In this document: piece after piece, positions 42,600 to 52,073 of the stretch
Numbering within the stretch: the first letter of the stretch is position 1
How the letters are laid out: each line of letters starts with the position of its first letter
Assembly (NCBI GenBank): GCA_963839475.1
Contig: CAWIVH010000017.1
Coordinates: 62,001 to 126,000 of the forward strand
Direction: 5' to 3'
From: CAWIVH01 sp963839475
Lineage (GTDB): Bacteria > Acidobacteriota > UBA6911
Length of the DNA stretch: 64,000 bases
Position numbers and translations under genes: made by a program
Notes under the pieces: model-generated
Databases searched by the model: none
Seen by the model: only the letters and a program-made list of their open reading frames with translations
What the model was told of the DNA's origin: nothing

Positions 42600-42857
42600 A
42601 AACAGATCCCTCCGTCCGGATCAAGACTACCACAGGAGGTTCGGCTTGCATTTCGAATGTGTCAATTCACCAGCGTTGAAGCACCGGCGGGTTCAGATAA
42701 ATCGCCTCGCTGCAGAACCGCCTCTGGCTGGTATAATCCACCGGAGTCAAAAATTGTTGGAATTGAAATAATCGGACCGGACATCCGGCAAAATGCAGCC
42801 GGGAAAGTGCGGTCAAACCGCGATACTTACTTGACGTCAAACCTGGCGGAAAATACT

Positions 42858-44057
42858 GTGGCTCTTATTGATCCCAAGCTCTTTTATCGCAAGCTGGACG
42901 GCCTGCTCGCAGGCCTCGAAGCCAGCCGCTCTCAGGCCGAGACTCTGAAAACATTCGTAGGCAAGTCGTTTTCGATCCTCCAGGAAGGGCTTCGATTGAA
43001 AGCCTGCCTTCTTTACACGGAACGGCCCACGGGATTCCGTCTCGAAAGCTCCGTTGGGCTGCCGGGCGGTGAGGTTGCCGAGGAGCTCGACCCTGCTCTT
43101 CCGGCGCTGCATCTGGTATTTCGGCACCTCGTGTATATTTTTGCCCATCCCGATGCGGAAGAATCTCCTTCGAAAAGCGGACTCTTCCCGCCATACCCTT
43201 GTGCCGCCCTGTTCGTGGGGAAGAAGCCAAAACGGAGCATACTATTTTTCCTTCTCGACAGCGGCTGGTCGAGAGAGGAGCTCGACTTTGCACTCAATAC
43301 GGTGAGAGCCGCCCTCGGAGCCAGGCTGGTCGAAGAGCGGTTGAGGGGCAGCATGAAGGAGGCTGCGGAAATCCAACAGAGCCTGCTGCTGGATGAGCCG
43401 CCGCTGTTTTCCGATTTTGACATCGCCTGCCGGTCCATCCCGGCTGAGGAAGTCGGCGGTGATTTCTTCGACTTCATTGCTTTCGAGGACCAACTGGTCG
43501 GGATTGCCATCGGTGATGCCAGCGGCCATGGGCTCCCGGCAGCCCTTCTTGTCCGCGACGTCGTAACCGGATTAAGGATGGGGATCGAAAAAAACCTGAA
43601 AATTGGTTACGTCTTTGAAAAACTCAACGGCGTGATCCACAAAAGCGGCCTTTCCAGCCGGTTCATTTCGGTGTTTTACGCCGAACTCGAACCGGGGGGA
43701 AATCTGATTTACGTCAATGCGGGACATCCCGCTCCGCTCATTTTCGGACGGACCGGAACCACCGCGCTGGACGTCGGGGGAACTGTGATCGGCCCGCTGC
43801 CGGAGGCACGGTTCAACAGGGGCTTGGCTCAAATGGAATCCGGGGACGTGCTGGTGCTTTGTACGGATGGAATCCTGGAGCGGTCCGACACCCGGGGAGA
43901 TTTTTTCGGAACCGAGGGATTGAAAAAGACCGTCCTGACAAGTCGGTGCGCTTCGGCCCAGATCATCCTGGATCGCTTGTTTGAAGCGGCCTTCAGCCAT
44001 GGCGGGGGCAAGTCTTGGGAAGACGATGCAACGGCGGTTGTGGTCGTGAGACTTTGA
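42858..44057 (+). CDS. GAF-like plus PP2C (SpoIIE/RsbU-type) protein phosphatase
   Basis: A 399-residue protein. The N-terminal half (about 20-180) is a GAF-like sensor. The C-terminal half is a SpoIIE PP2C phosphatase with AAEIQQSLLLDEPP, EEVGGDFFDFIAFED, GIAIGDASGHGLPAALL, VNAGHPAPLIF, LCTDGILERSDTRGDFFG and WEDDATAVVVVRL; the metal-binding aspartates are all present. Such enzymes dephosphorylate anti-sigma-factor antagonists. The start is uncertain: GTG 42858 has GGCGGA 8 bases upstream, and TTG 42831 is an alternative. The longer frame from 42270 overlaps the dehydrogenase gene and is spurious. Confidence 0.88.
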   Translation: MALIDPKLFYRKLDGLLAGLEASRSQAETLKTFVGKSFSILQEGLRLKACLLYTERPTGFRLESSVGLPGGEVAEELDPALPALHLVFRHLVYIFAHPDAEESPSKSGLFPPYPCAALFVGKKPKRSILFFLLDSGWSREELDFALNTVRAALGARLVEERLRGSMKEAAEIQQSLLLDEPPLFSDFDIACRSIPAEEVGGDFFDFIAFEDQLVGIAIGDASGHGLPAALLVRDVVTGLRMGIEKNLKIGYVFEKLNGVIHKSGLSSRFISVFYAELEPGGNLIYVNAGHPAPLIFGRTGTTALDVGGTVIGPLPEARFNRGLAQMESGDVLVLCTDGILERSDTRGDFFGTEGLKKTVLTSRCASAQIILDRLFEAAFSHGGGKSWEDDATAVVVVRL

Positions 44058-44108
44058 TCCGGAAGCTGAGCCTGTCGATTTGCACTGCCAAAAATCCGGG
44101 GCTTTGGA

Positions 44109-45167
44109 ATGGAACGGCGTTCTTCAAAACGAAAACACCTGCAGGCCCAGCTGGAATATCTGAAAATACTGGCGGCGGAGTTCAAGGGAACCCTAATGCT
44201 CACCGCCGGCATCCTGCTTTCTGGTTCCGTTCTTTTCCATTACTTCTCGGCAGATCCGGCCACTGGCTCCCGCATCGATTATATTCAGGCGCTGTACAGC
44301 ACGTTTGTTCTGATGTCGATGAATTTTCCGGATTCGATGCCGCAGCATCCCATTCTTCGACTATGGTGTTTTGCGGTGCCGTTCTTCAGCTTTGTCGTCG
44401 TTTCCGAAGCTGTGGTCCGGCTTGCGGTCCTCCTCACAAGCAAAGCCGGTTCCGGAAAAAGGTGGGTGAAAGCAATGGTGGCCACATACGATAATCATGT
44501 GATTTTGTGCGGTATGGGCAGGCTGGGATTCAGCATACTCCAGGAATTGCTGAAAATGGGAAAGGAGGTTGCGGTCGTCGAGCAAAAGGAAACGGCTTTC
44601 GGCGTCTCTGAGACCAGGCGGATGAATGTTCCCATTGTGATTGAGGATGCGAGAAATGAGCAGGTTCTGGTCGACCTCGGCATTCAAAAGGCAGGGGCTG
44701 TGATCGCCGCAACGGATAATGACTTAGCCAACCTGGAAATTGCCCTCGACGCGAGGGCGCTAAAGCCGGAGATTCGAGTGGTAGTGAGAATGTTTGATCA
44801 GCACATCGCCAACAAGATCTCTCGCAGTTTTGATATCAAACTGATTTTCAGCACAAGCGCCATCGCCGCCCCTTCGTTTGCAGCCGCTACCGTGGACCGA
44901 AACCTGGTGAATTCTTTTTACATTGACGACAAGCAACTCCAGACCGTCAAACTCCTGATTGGGCCGGGATCCGGCTTGATCGGCAAGCCGCTCTCGTACC
45001 TTGCCCAGGGGAGGCAGATGAGCATCCTCTCCCATCGCAGGCACAACCAGGAAGCAGTTCTATTTCCATCCGCCGACACGCTCATCCGGGAAAATGACAA
45101 GGTGGCAATTTTGGCCCAAGCCTTTATTATCGGACAGTTGCACGATCTTAACCGTCCGGCCGGCTAA
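44109..45167 (+). CDS. RCK (TrkA-N/TrkA-C) channel-like membrane protein without a K+ filter
   Basis: A 352-residue protein with two transmembrane helices (about residues 27-45 and 80-105) flanking a pore-like segment. An RCK N-domain follows (HVILCGMGRLGFSILQEL, IEDARNEQVLVDLGI, AVIAATDNDLANLEIALDARAL) and a TrkA-C domain at the end. This is the layout of MthK/Kch-type channels. The segment where TVGYG should occur reads STFVLMSMNFPDSMP, so potassium selectivity is doubtful. It could pass other ions or serve as a sensor. Spacing of 51 bases after the phosphatase suggests a shared transcript. Confidence 0.85.
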   Translation: MERRSSKRKHLQAQLEYLKILAAEFKGTLMLTAGILLSGSVLFHYFSADPATGSRIDYIQALYSTFVLMSMNFPDSMPQHPILRLWCFAVPFFSFVVVSEAVVRLAVLLTSKAGSGKRWVKAMVATYDNHVILCGMGRLGFSILQELLKMGKEVAVVEQKETAFGVSETRRMNVPIVIEDARNEQVLVDLGIQKAGAVIAATDNDLANLEIALDARALKPEIRVVVRMFDQHIANKISRSFDIKLIFSTSAIAAPSFAAATVDRNLVNSFYIDDKQLQTVKLLIGPGSGLIGKPLSYLAQGRQMSILSHRRHNQEAVLFPSADTLIRENDKVAILAQAFIIGQLHDLNRPAG

Positions 45168-45255
45168 AGACAGGCCCGGCCCGGCTGCACGGCCCTTCCC
45201 GAACACCGGCAGAAGAGGCCTGGGATTTTCACACTGGCATTCAAGGGAGCGACCC

Positions 45256-46671
45256 GTGAGACTCACGACACGAACCGGAGGATTTTCTGAAATCAGTCTC
45301 AAAGAAATCCAGCGTTTGCGGCAAAGCCTCAGCGGCAGGCTCATTCAGCCGGGCGAAGAGGATTACGATGCTGCAAGAGGCATCTGGAACGCTCGAATTC
45401 AATCGAAACCCGCCTTGATCATCCGCTGCGCCAATGCCTCGGATATTGCCGCAGGAATGCATTTTGCCTCGGACTGCGATGCGCTCCTTTCCATTCGCGC
45501 GGGTGGACACAACCATACCGGCCACTCGTTGTGCGATGGGGGAATGACCATCGACCTTTCCGCCATGCGAAGGGTCACCGTGGATGCACAAGCAGGAACA
45601 GCGGAAGCCGATGGGGGAACTACTTTTGCCGATTATGATGCGGGCACCCATGCATTGGGGCTGGCCTCGACCGGCGCCATTGTCTCCATGGTCGGGATTG
45701 CAGGCTACACGCTGGGCGGCGGCATTGGATGGCTGCACCGGAAGATGGGATTGGGCTGCGACAATCTGGTGGCCGCAGAAGTAATCAGCGCTCGAGGCGA
45801 AATCATGCAGGCCAACGCTGATGAAAATCCTGATCTATTCTGGGCCCTGCGCGGTGGAGGCGGCAATTTTGGAGTCGTTTCGTCGTTCAAGTTCAAATTG
45901 CATCCGCTTCAAAACGTCCTTGCAGGGATTGTGTTTTATCCTCTCGAGGACTTGCCTCTCATCGGCCAAGCAGTGGAGGAAGTGAATGACCATGCCCCCG
46001 ATGAACTGACCGTCTGGCTGCTGCTGCGGCGAGCGCCGGCCATTCCTGCACTACCGGTCGAAATGCACGGCAAACACGTTGCAGGAATCGGGATCTGCTA
46101 CGCCGGCGATGCAAATAAAGGCGAAGACGTTATCCGGCCCCTGCGCCATATCGGCAAGCCGTTGGCCGACCTGGTCAAAATCCGGCCTTATCCCCAGTGG
46201 CAGGCGGCCTTTGATCCCTTGTGGAGTGACGGCTACGGAAATGAATGGATGGGGCACTACCTTCCGTCGCTCGATGAAAAGGCCATTGCGACTCTCCAGA
46301 AGCACGTTTCCCGGGTGCCATCCCGCGACAGCGACGTGAAGATCGTGCACCTGGGCGGAGCCGTGGCCAGGATCGGGGAAAATGAAACTGCATTCAGCTT
46401 CCGGAACTCGAAATATGCCCTGGCCATCCAGGCCCGGTGGAAAGATCCCGCCGCCGAGGGAGAAAACCTCGAGTGGATCCGGCAGTTCTTCGAAGAAATG
46501 AAAGCGCATAGCACCGGAAAGGTGTACGTTAATTTCATTGCGGATGAAGGCCTTGCTCGGGTCGCCGACGCCTATAGCCAGCAAACGTTTCAGAGACTGC
46601 GCGAAATCAAGGCGATCTATGACCCGGATAACCGTTTCAGGCTGAATCAGAACATACCTCCTATCATTTAG
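45256..46671 (+). CDS. FAD-linked oxidoreductase, BBE/PCMH type
   Basis: A 471-residue flavoenzyme. The PCMH FAD domain has ALIIRCANASDIAAGMHFA, the FAD-attachment segment SIRAGGHNHTGHSLCDGG, and GAIVSMVGIAGYTLGGGIGWL. Substrate and BBE domains follow, ending QRLREIKAIYDPDNRFRLNQNI. The family includes 6-hydroxynicotine oxidase and glycan or berberine-bridge oxidases. The His in GGHNHTG fits covalent FAD. GTG start at 45256 with AAGGGAG 7 bases upstream; the ORF to 45094 overlaps the channel gene and is rejected. Confidence 0.9.
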   Translation: MRLTTRTGGFSEISLKEIQRLRQSLSGRLIQPGEEDYDAARGIWNARIQSKPALIIRCANASDIAAGMHFASDCDALLSIRAGGHNHTGHSLCDGGMTIDLSAMRRVTVDAQAGTAEADGGTTFADYDAGTHALGLASTGAIVSMVGIAGYTLGGGIGWLHRKMGLGCDNLVAAEVISARGEIMQANADENPDLFWALRGGGGNFGVVSSFKFKLHPLQNVLAGIVFYPLEDLPLIGQAVEEVNDHAPDELTVWLLLRRAPAIPALPVEMHGKHVAGIGICYAGDANKGEDVIRPLRHIGKPLADLVKIRPYPQWQAAFDPLWSDGYGNEWMGHYLPSLDEKAIATLQKHVSRVPSRDSDVKIVHLGGAVARIGENETAFSFRNSKYALAIQARWKDPAAEGENLEWIRQFFEEMKAHSTGKVYVNFIADEGLARVADAYSQQTFQRLREIKAIYDPDNRFRLNQNIPPII

Positions 46672-47246
46672 CCGGAGAGTGCCTGCCACGCCTGCGTGGT
46701 TTATTGAGAATAGAAACTTGGACTTGCGCACGCCGGGAATCATCCAATTGCGGCAAAGACCTCAAAATCAATCGAACCGCTAGGTCCACTAAGACCGCAA
46801 AATTATTGTTTATAATTCTTAGTGGTCTTCGCGGTTTAATCTCTTTAGCGCTCCAAGTTTCCGGATGAGGATGCAGAAGCATCGTCGTCGCTTCGCGGAT
46901 CCGAGGCCACCGCGCTCGCCACTGCAGTCGCCGTATTTATGAATAGGTGGTCTGAGCTGACTCGATTCAGCGGTATGGAAAAGACGGTTTCACTCACGAA
47001 CGACACAAAGACCCCAAAGCAGGAGCCGACCAAGAGAAGGCGGATGATTTTTTGCACCTCGAATTTCCCATCAATTACTGCTTGCCTAGTAACTTTCCCC
47101 GGTGCAGAATTAAATCAATCGGGTGGTTTTTGGCACCAAAGCCGGTTCACAGATTTCTCTCCTTTGAAGACCGGCTTTCGCACAGGGTTTCAGGACTGTC
47201 GAATGACAGGCACTTCCCTGATCCGCCACTGTAGGAGGTTCGCCAA
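46672..47246. other. 575-base intergenic region with palindromic repeat
   Basis: Contains the imperfect inverted repeat at 46775-46836 and otherwise no convincing gene. A minus-strand 70-codon frame (GTG at 47057) has a hydrophobic start but no good ribosome site, and I do not call it. Near 47196-47209 is a small hairpin CTGTC-GAAT-GACAG in the leader of the downstream TPR gene; no riboswitch consensus is recognisable. Confidence 0.4.
46775..46836. repeat. Imperfect inverted repeat, possibly dispersed
   Basis: Arms AACCGCTAGGTCCACTAAG (46775-46793) and CTTAGTGGTCTTCGCGGTT (46818-46836) match in 16 of 19 positions around an AT-rich centre. The words resemble small mobile palindromes (REP/MITE-like) found in several copies in environmental genomes. 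Only one copy is in this window, so that status is untested. Confidence 0.45.
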
Positions 47247-48482
47247 ATGATTTACAGACACGGTTTCCGCACAGTTCTGTTCTGCACAGCATGGTCAATT
47301 CTTCTCACGTGGATCTGCCAGGCGCAGTCGGATCTGCCCGGCATAAGCCCAAGTGGCACCACCAATCGCAGCGTGCGCGGTGCAAATTCCACCTCTCAAG
47401 GATCCGGGTCGCGCACTCAGCCAAATGTTCAAAGACCGCGGAATCAGCTGATCTTCATCAGTGGCACGGTAGTGATGGAGGACGGAAGTGAAATTCCTCG
47501 AAATATCGCCATAGAGCGCGTCTGCGGAAATCGCAGAATCAAAGAAACGTACGCCGATTCCAGCGGAAGTTTCAGCTTTCAGGTGGGTGGGAACGCCAGT
47601 ATAGTTCCCGATGCCAGCGATGACGGCTTCGCCAATAGGAATGTTGGTTGGAGTTCAGCACTTGGGGTGCCGTCCAGCAATGCCGGCGCCGACCTATTCA
47701 CGACCGAACTGTTCGGCTGCGACCTCCAGGCACATGCCGTGGGATACAGGTCGAGCAGCGTCCTGCTTGCTTCGTATCCTGCCAGCAGCCAGATCCATAT
47801 AGGAACGCTGGTCCTCCAGCCTCTGGCCCGGGCAAAAGGAACCCGAATAAGTGTCGTGAGCCTGCAGGCTCCCAAGAACGCAAAAAATGCGCTCGAAAAA
47901 GCAGAACATGCAGAGCAAAGAAAGCGGTTGGAACAGGCCGAAAAATACTTGTTGCAGGCAGTGGAGCTATATCCCGGGTTCGCGACCGCCTGGTTCGATC
48001 TCGGGCAACTGAAAATGCGCAAGCAGCAGTTCGAAACTGCGCGGGGCGATTTCGAGAAATCCATTGCGGCCGACCCGAGCTACATATTGCCCTATCTTGA
48101 ATTGGCCAGGATCGCAATCATCAACGGGGATTGGCCGAAAGCGGTTGAAATTTCCGACAAAGCAATCGCCTTGGATTCCATTGGATTTCCGGAGGCCTAT
48201 CTTTTAAACAGCCAGGCTAATTTCAATTTGAACAACGTGGACCTGTCGGAGAAAAGCGTGCGCAAAGCACTGCGACTGGACGCAGGCCACCGATATGCGC
48301 AGGGTTACATCCTTCTAGCCAACATTTTACAGGTGAAGCGGGATTATCAGGGCACCGCCGAACAGCTTCGAAACTACCTGAAGTTTGCTGCGACCGATTC
48401 CAATATCCAGAAAGTAAAGGCACGGTTGGATGACCTTGAAAAAGTCAACTCCATCCTGGCCGCCGGTCCACCCGCACCATAA
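47247..48482 (+). CDS. Secreted protein with carboxypeptidase-regulatory-like and TPR domains
   Basis: A 411-residue protein with a signal peptide (TVLFCTAWSILLTWICQAQ), then a low-complexity Ser/Thr/Gln linker. A CarboxypepD_reg-like beta domain follows (FISGTVVMEDGSEIPRNIAI, YADSSGSFSF). From about residue 225 there are TPR repeats (AEKYLLQAVELYPGFATAWFD, ARGDFEKSIAADPSYILPYL). This combination is common in secreted acidobacterial proteins. GTAGGAGG precedes the ATG. Role unknown; possibly envelope assembly or polymer binding. Confidence 0.85.
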   Translation: MIYRHGFRTVLFCTAWSILLTWICQAQSDLPGISPSGTTNRSVRGANSTSQGSGSRTQPNVQRPRNQLIFISGTVVMEDGSEIPRNIAIERVCGNRRIKETYADSSGSFSFQVGGNASIVPDASDDGFANRNVGWSSALGVPSSNAGADLFTTELFGCDLQAHAVGYRSSSVLLASYPASSQIHIGTLVLQPLARAKGTRISVVSLQAPKNAKNALEKAEHAEQRKRLEQAEKYLLQAVELYPGFATAWFDLGQLKMRKQQFETARGDFEKSIAADPSYILPYLELARIAIINGDWPKAVEISDKAIALDSIGFPEAYLLNSQANFNLNNVDLSEKSVRKALRLDAGHRYAQGYILLANILQVKRDYQGTAEQLRNYLKFAATDSNIQKVKARLDDLEKVNSILAAGPPAP

Positions 48483-48576
48483 ATCGCCAGCCATCGCATT
48501 CGCTGTAAAGGTGTTTCGCCATGGGCATTTGCCAGGGCTCAGGAACCCTGCTATTCTCGTCGCCGGGAGGCGAACG

Positions 48577-51500
48577 ATGACGCTCTTGGCGTTCATCCTG
48601 TCGGTATTGGCGCTCTGGAACTCGGCTGAAGTGAACCTTCTCCGTCCCGCTCCAGCCAAAGAGCCGGAGATCAGAATCCGTGTCAATTCCGAGAGGCCGG
48701 AACCGGCCTATCTTAACGGATACCGCAAGAGTGTGCACGGCTTGGTTCTCGAGTACCATTCCTCCCATCCGGATGCAAACTCCGCATTGCTGGTGAGAGC
48801 CAATAAGCAAGCCCCGTCGATCTCCTGGGAATCCGATCCCATCCCCGGCAAAACACCGGCTGATTCCCACCGGCTGATTTGGCTGGCTGGACTTGAAAAA
48901 GAAGGATGGGCTCAGAGTCTCACCAGCCATAGATTCAAGCTATTCGTGAATGGAGATCCCTGGCTGACATTCGAAAACCGGAAGGATGCGTCTGCAAAAT
49001 CGTGGTCCGTTCAAGGGAAAAATGGCTCAGTCCTTTCTTTTGAAGCCAGCATGACCGATTCAGCGGGTGACCTATTCGGCACTATGATCCTCACAATCCC
49101 CAAAGGTCAGGTCCCGGCTGAAAAACCTCTGCTCCTCAAAATCGACGGCGAACAGGGAGACATCCCCGATTGGTGTATGGTGTTTCAATACTCATTTTCG
49201 AACGGTCCTTCGATGCGGCCGGAATCTGCCCTGATTCGGAAGGATACAGAATCCCGGCGGCTCATTCGTCTGAGCTTCGACAATTTGAAGCCTGGCCGCA
49301 TGATTGAAATCAGCGATCCCGCCTCAGGCATCTCCCGGCGATCCCTGCAAATCGGCCGCAACATATTTTATCTGTCTGGAGCATCTGGGGAATCCGGCAT
49401 GACAATCCCGATCGAGTATGAGGTTGATGGGACCCCTCAGCCCATCCCGCCGCTGGTCGTCGAGCCCTTGCACCGCAGGCAAATGTACCTGCTTCCTTAT
49501 TCACACACCGATATCGGGTATACGGATGTTCAATCGAAAATTCTACGGAAGCAGCAGGATAATCTCGATCAGGCCTTGCAGCTGATTCATCGAACCGGCG
49601 AATATCCGCCAGAAGCCCGGTTCAAATGGAATCTGGAGGTCCTTTGGCCTTTCGAATCCTATATGGAAAAGGCTTCCGAAGGCAGAAAGCGAGAAATCAT
49701 CAACGCGATCCGTGAAGATAACCTCGGGCTGAATGCTCTCTACGCCAATGTGTTGACCGGGCTGTCCGGTGCCGCGGAGATGAGCCAATGGACCGATTAC
49801 GCCGGCCAATTTATGGAGCGGCATGGGGTGGAAATCAAAACGGCCCTGGTCTCGGATATTCCGGGATTCTCATGGGGTCTGGTCCCGGCCCTGGCGCATC
49901 GAGGAGTGAGATATTTCGCCAGTGCCCCGAATCCGGGAGACCGGATCGGATTCACACTCAAGGAACTTGGGGACAAGCCGTTTTATTGGAAATCACATTC
50001 GGGCGGGGAACAAATTCTCATGTGGGTTGCCGGCGCCAGCTATGCGTATTTCCATGAAGGCGGATTGGCCAGCCTCGGGGAAGATAAAATCCTCAGGTTG
50101 TCGAGAAAGCTCGATGAATCAGGCTATCCGTATGAAATATACCAGCTTCCTTATACCGTCGGGGGAGATAACGGCCCGCCAGATCCAACACTGTCTGATT
50201 ATGTCAAAAAATGGAACGAAAAATACGAATCGCCTCGCTTGATAATTGCGACTCACCGCCAGCTATTTGAAGATTTTGAAAAAAGGTACGGAGCTAATCT
50301 CCCGATGCGCCGGGGCGATTTCACACCCTACTGGGAAGACGGGGCGGCCTCTTCCGCTTTGGAAACAGCACTCACCCGGCAATCTGCGGATCTGCTAGTG
50401 CAGGGCCAGACACTCTGGTCGATCAGGGCTCCCTCGATGTTCCCGGGAAAGGATTTCCGCGACGCATGGAGGAATGTCATCCTTTTCAATGAACACACCT
50501 GGGGCGCCAGCAACAGCATCTCTGAACCGGACCATCCCCTGGTGAAGGAGCAGTGGCGTATCAAGCGGGAATTCGCCATAGAGGCCAACAAAAGCGCCAA
50601 GCGCCTGATTGATGATCTCAGGCCTCCTCCACCGGAAAATATCATTGCAGAAACAGTCCTTGACCTTTACAACACGCATTCATGGCCGCAATCCGATGTG
50701 GTTATTATTCCGGCTGCTCAAAGCACGACGGGAGACGCCGTCCAGGATCTCCAGGGCAATCCGATACCCTCCCAGAGGCTGTCGACGGGAGAATTGGCGT
50801 TGTTGGTCGATTCAGTCCCGCCGCTTGCGGCGCGAAGGTTATTGATCAGACCAGGGCGGGCTTTCACGCGTGGAACCGGTAGCGCCGCACCAACATTTCT
50901 CCAGACATCTTTACTTTCATTAAAGATCGATCCGCAATCGGGGGCCATGGAGAGCCTGGTCCTGAGTCCCGGAGGAAAAGAATTTGTGGATCGGAACATC
51001 GGCACCGGCTTGAACCGCTTTATCTATGTCCCGGGGAAGGAACCGAAGGAAGGCCGCGGCCTCGAAAATGTTAGGGCCCGGGTCAAAGAACCGGGTCCTC
51101 TGGTGATGTCCATTCTGGCCGAGGCTGATGCACCCGGCTGCCGCAGGTATTCCGTCGAGTACCGCCTCACAGAAGGTCTTCCGCGAGTGGATATCGTCCA
51201 CCGAATCGACAAGCTGCCGGTCCGATCCAAGGAAGCCATTCATATAGAATTCCCGTTCGCCATTCCGGGACCTCAAACCCGCTATGACGTTGCCTCAGGG
51301 ATAGTGCGGCCCGAGCTCGACCAATTGCCCGGCGCCTGCAGGAATTTTTTCCCGGTGCAGAGCTGGGTCGACGTCTCCAATGCTTCATCCGGAGTCACCC
51401 TGGCTACTCCTGATGCGCCGCTGATTGAAATCGGAGGAATAGCAGCGGAACAGCCGTGGAAGGGAAAAACCGCCTCGTCCGGATTGCTATATTCCTATTT

Positions 51501-51924
51501 GATGAACAATTATTGGCATACGAACTATAGGTCCGACCAAGAGGGTCCCGTCACATTCCGTTACAGCATTTTTCCTCATGGGCCATTCAAACCCGAAGAA
51601 GCCACCCGTGCCGGGAGAAACTCCAGAGAACCCCTCCTGCTTTTCCTTTCGGAACGGAAGGCGCCCCTTCCGGACTCCCTTTTCCAGGTCCGGTCTCCAT
51701 CCGTCCAGCTTGTCTCACTGCAGCCGATCGATTCCGGAAAGGCGCTCCTTGCGCTCCTGTACAATCCAACCGCCCAGACCGCGCCTGCGGAATTGGGGTG
51801 GGGCGTCCGGGGCAGGATCAAAACAATGCGATGCGACAGCTCCGGCCGGCCGCTTACAGCCGTGCGAGGAGATCCACGATTGCCTCCCTGGGGAACAGGC
51901 TACTTCCGTTTCGACCTGCGATAG
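48577..51924 (+). CDS. Secreted GH38-like alpha-mannosidase
   Basis: A large glycoside hydrolase of 1115 residues with an N-terminal hydrophobic signal (TLLAFILSVLALWNSAEV). The GH38 catalytic domain starts with LLPYSHTDIGYTDVQ, the His-x-Asp zinc motif. It continues with FKWNLEVLWPFESYM and ALVSDIPGFSWGLVPALA, which contains the expected nucleophile aspartate. The C-terminal part is a mannosidase-type beta-sandwich. Lengths near 1000 residues are normal. It should release alpha-mannose outside the cytoplasm. The start at 48577 follows GGGAGG; the frame from 48430 overlaps the previous gene. Confidence 0.9.
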   Translation: MTLLAFILSVLALWNSAEVNLLRPAPAKEPEIRIRVNSERPEPAYLNGYRKSVHGLVLEYHSSHPDANSALLVRANKQAPSISWESDPIPGKTPADSHRLIWLAGLEKEGWAQSLTSHRFKLFVNGDPWLTFENRKDASAKSWSVQGKNGSVLSFEASMTDSAGDLFGTMILTIPKGQVPAEKPLLLKIDGEQGDIPDWCMVFQYSFSNGPSMRPESALIRKDTESRRLIRLSFDNLKPGRMIEISDPASGISRRSLQIGRNIFYLSGASGESGMTIPIEYEVDGTPQPIPPLVVEPLHRRQMYLLPYSHTDIGYTDVQSKILRKQQDNLDQALQLIHRTGEYPPEARFKWNLEVLWPFESYMEKASEGRKREIINAIREDNLGLNALYANVLTGLSGAAEMSQWTDYAGQFMERHGVEIKTALVSDIPGFSWGLVPALAHRGVRYFASAPNPGDRIGFTLKELGDKPFYWKSHSGGEQILMWVAGASYAYFHEGGLASLGEDKILRLSRKLDESGYPYEIYQLPYTVGGDNGPPDPTLSDYVKKWNEKYESPRLIIATHRQLFEDFEKRYGANLPMRRGDFTPYWEDGAASSALETALTRQSADLLVQGQTLWSIRAPSMFPGKDFRDAWRNVILFNEHTWGASNSISEPDHPLVKEQWRIKREFAIEANKSAKRLIDDLRPPPPENIIAETVLDLYNTHSWPQSDVVIIPAAQSTTGDAVQDLQGNPIPSQRLSTGELALLVDSVPPLAARRLLIRPGRAFTRGTGSAAPTFLQTSLLSLKIDPQSGAMESLVLSPGGKEFVDRNIGTGLNRFIYVPGKEPKEGRGLENVRARVKEPGPLVMSILAEADAPGCRRYSVEYRLTEGLPRVDIVHRIDKLPVRSKEAIHIEFPFAIPGPQTRYDVASGIVRPELDQLPGACRNFFPVQSWVDVSNASSGVTLATPDAPLIEIGGIAAEQPWKGKTASSGLLYSYLMNNYWHTNYRSDQEGPVTFRYSIFPHGPFKPEEATRAGRNSREPLLLFLSERKAPLPDSLFQVRSPSVQLVSLQPIDSGKALLALLYNPTAQTAPAELGWGVRGRIKTMRCDSSGRPLTAVRGDPRLPPWGTGYFRFDLR

Positions 51925-52073
51925 GAAAGCGGAAATGTATTATGGAGGCGGGCGGTCGGCGCAGCCCTGTTCGAGCCCCGTGAAATAACCATTGCCCGGG
52001 GCCGCAGAAATCGTAGAATGGAACCGGGTGCAAATTCCTCATCAAACTGAGCAATCGAATTAGCCAGGCTGCC

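Noticed and set aside
42270..42857. N-terminal extension of the PP2C phosphatase ORF
   Set aside because: Overlaps the alcohol dehydrogenase gene on the other strand and has no domain character; the real start is near 42858.
46845..47057. Minus-strand 70-codon ORF with a hydrophobic N-terminus
   Set aside because: GTG start without a good ribosome site, Ser/Ala-rich low-complexity tail, no neighbour context. Not enough to call a gene.
47150..47246. Possible riboswitch in the leader of the secreted TPR gene
   Set aside because: Only a short CTGTC/GACAG hairpin. No conserved core of a cobalamin, c-di-GMP or other class could be matched.
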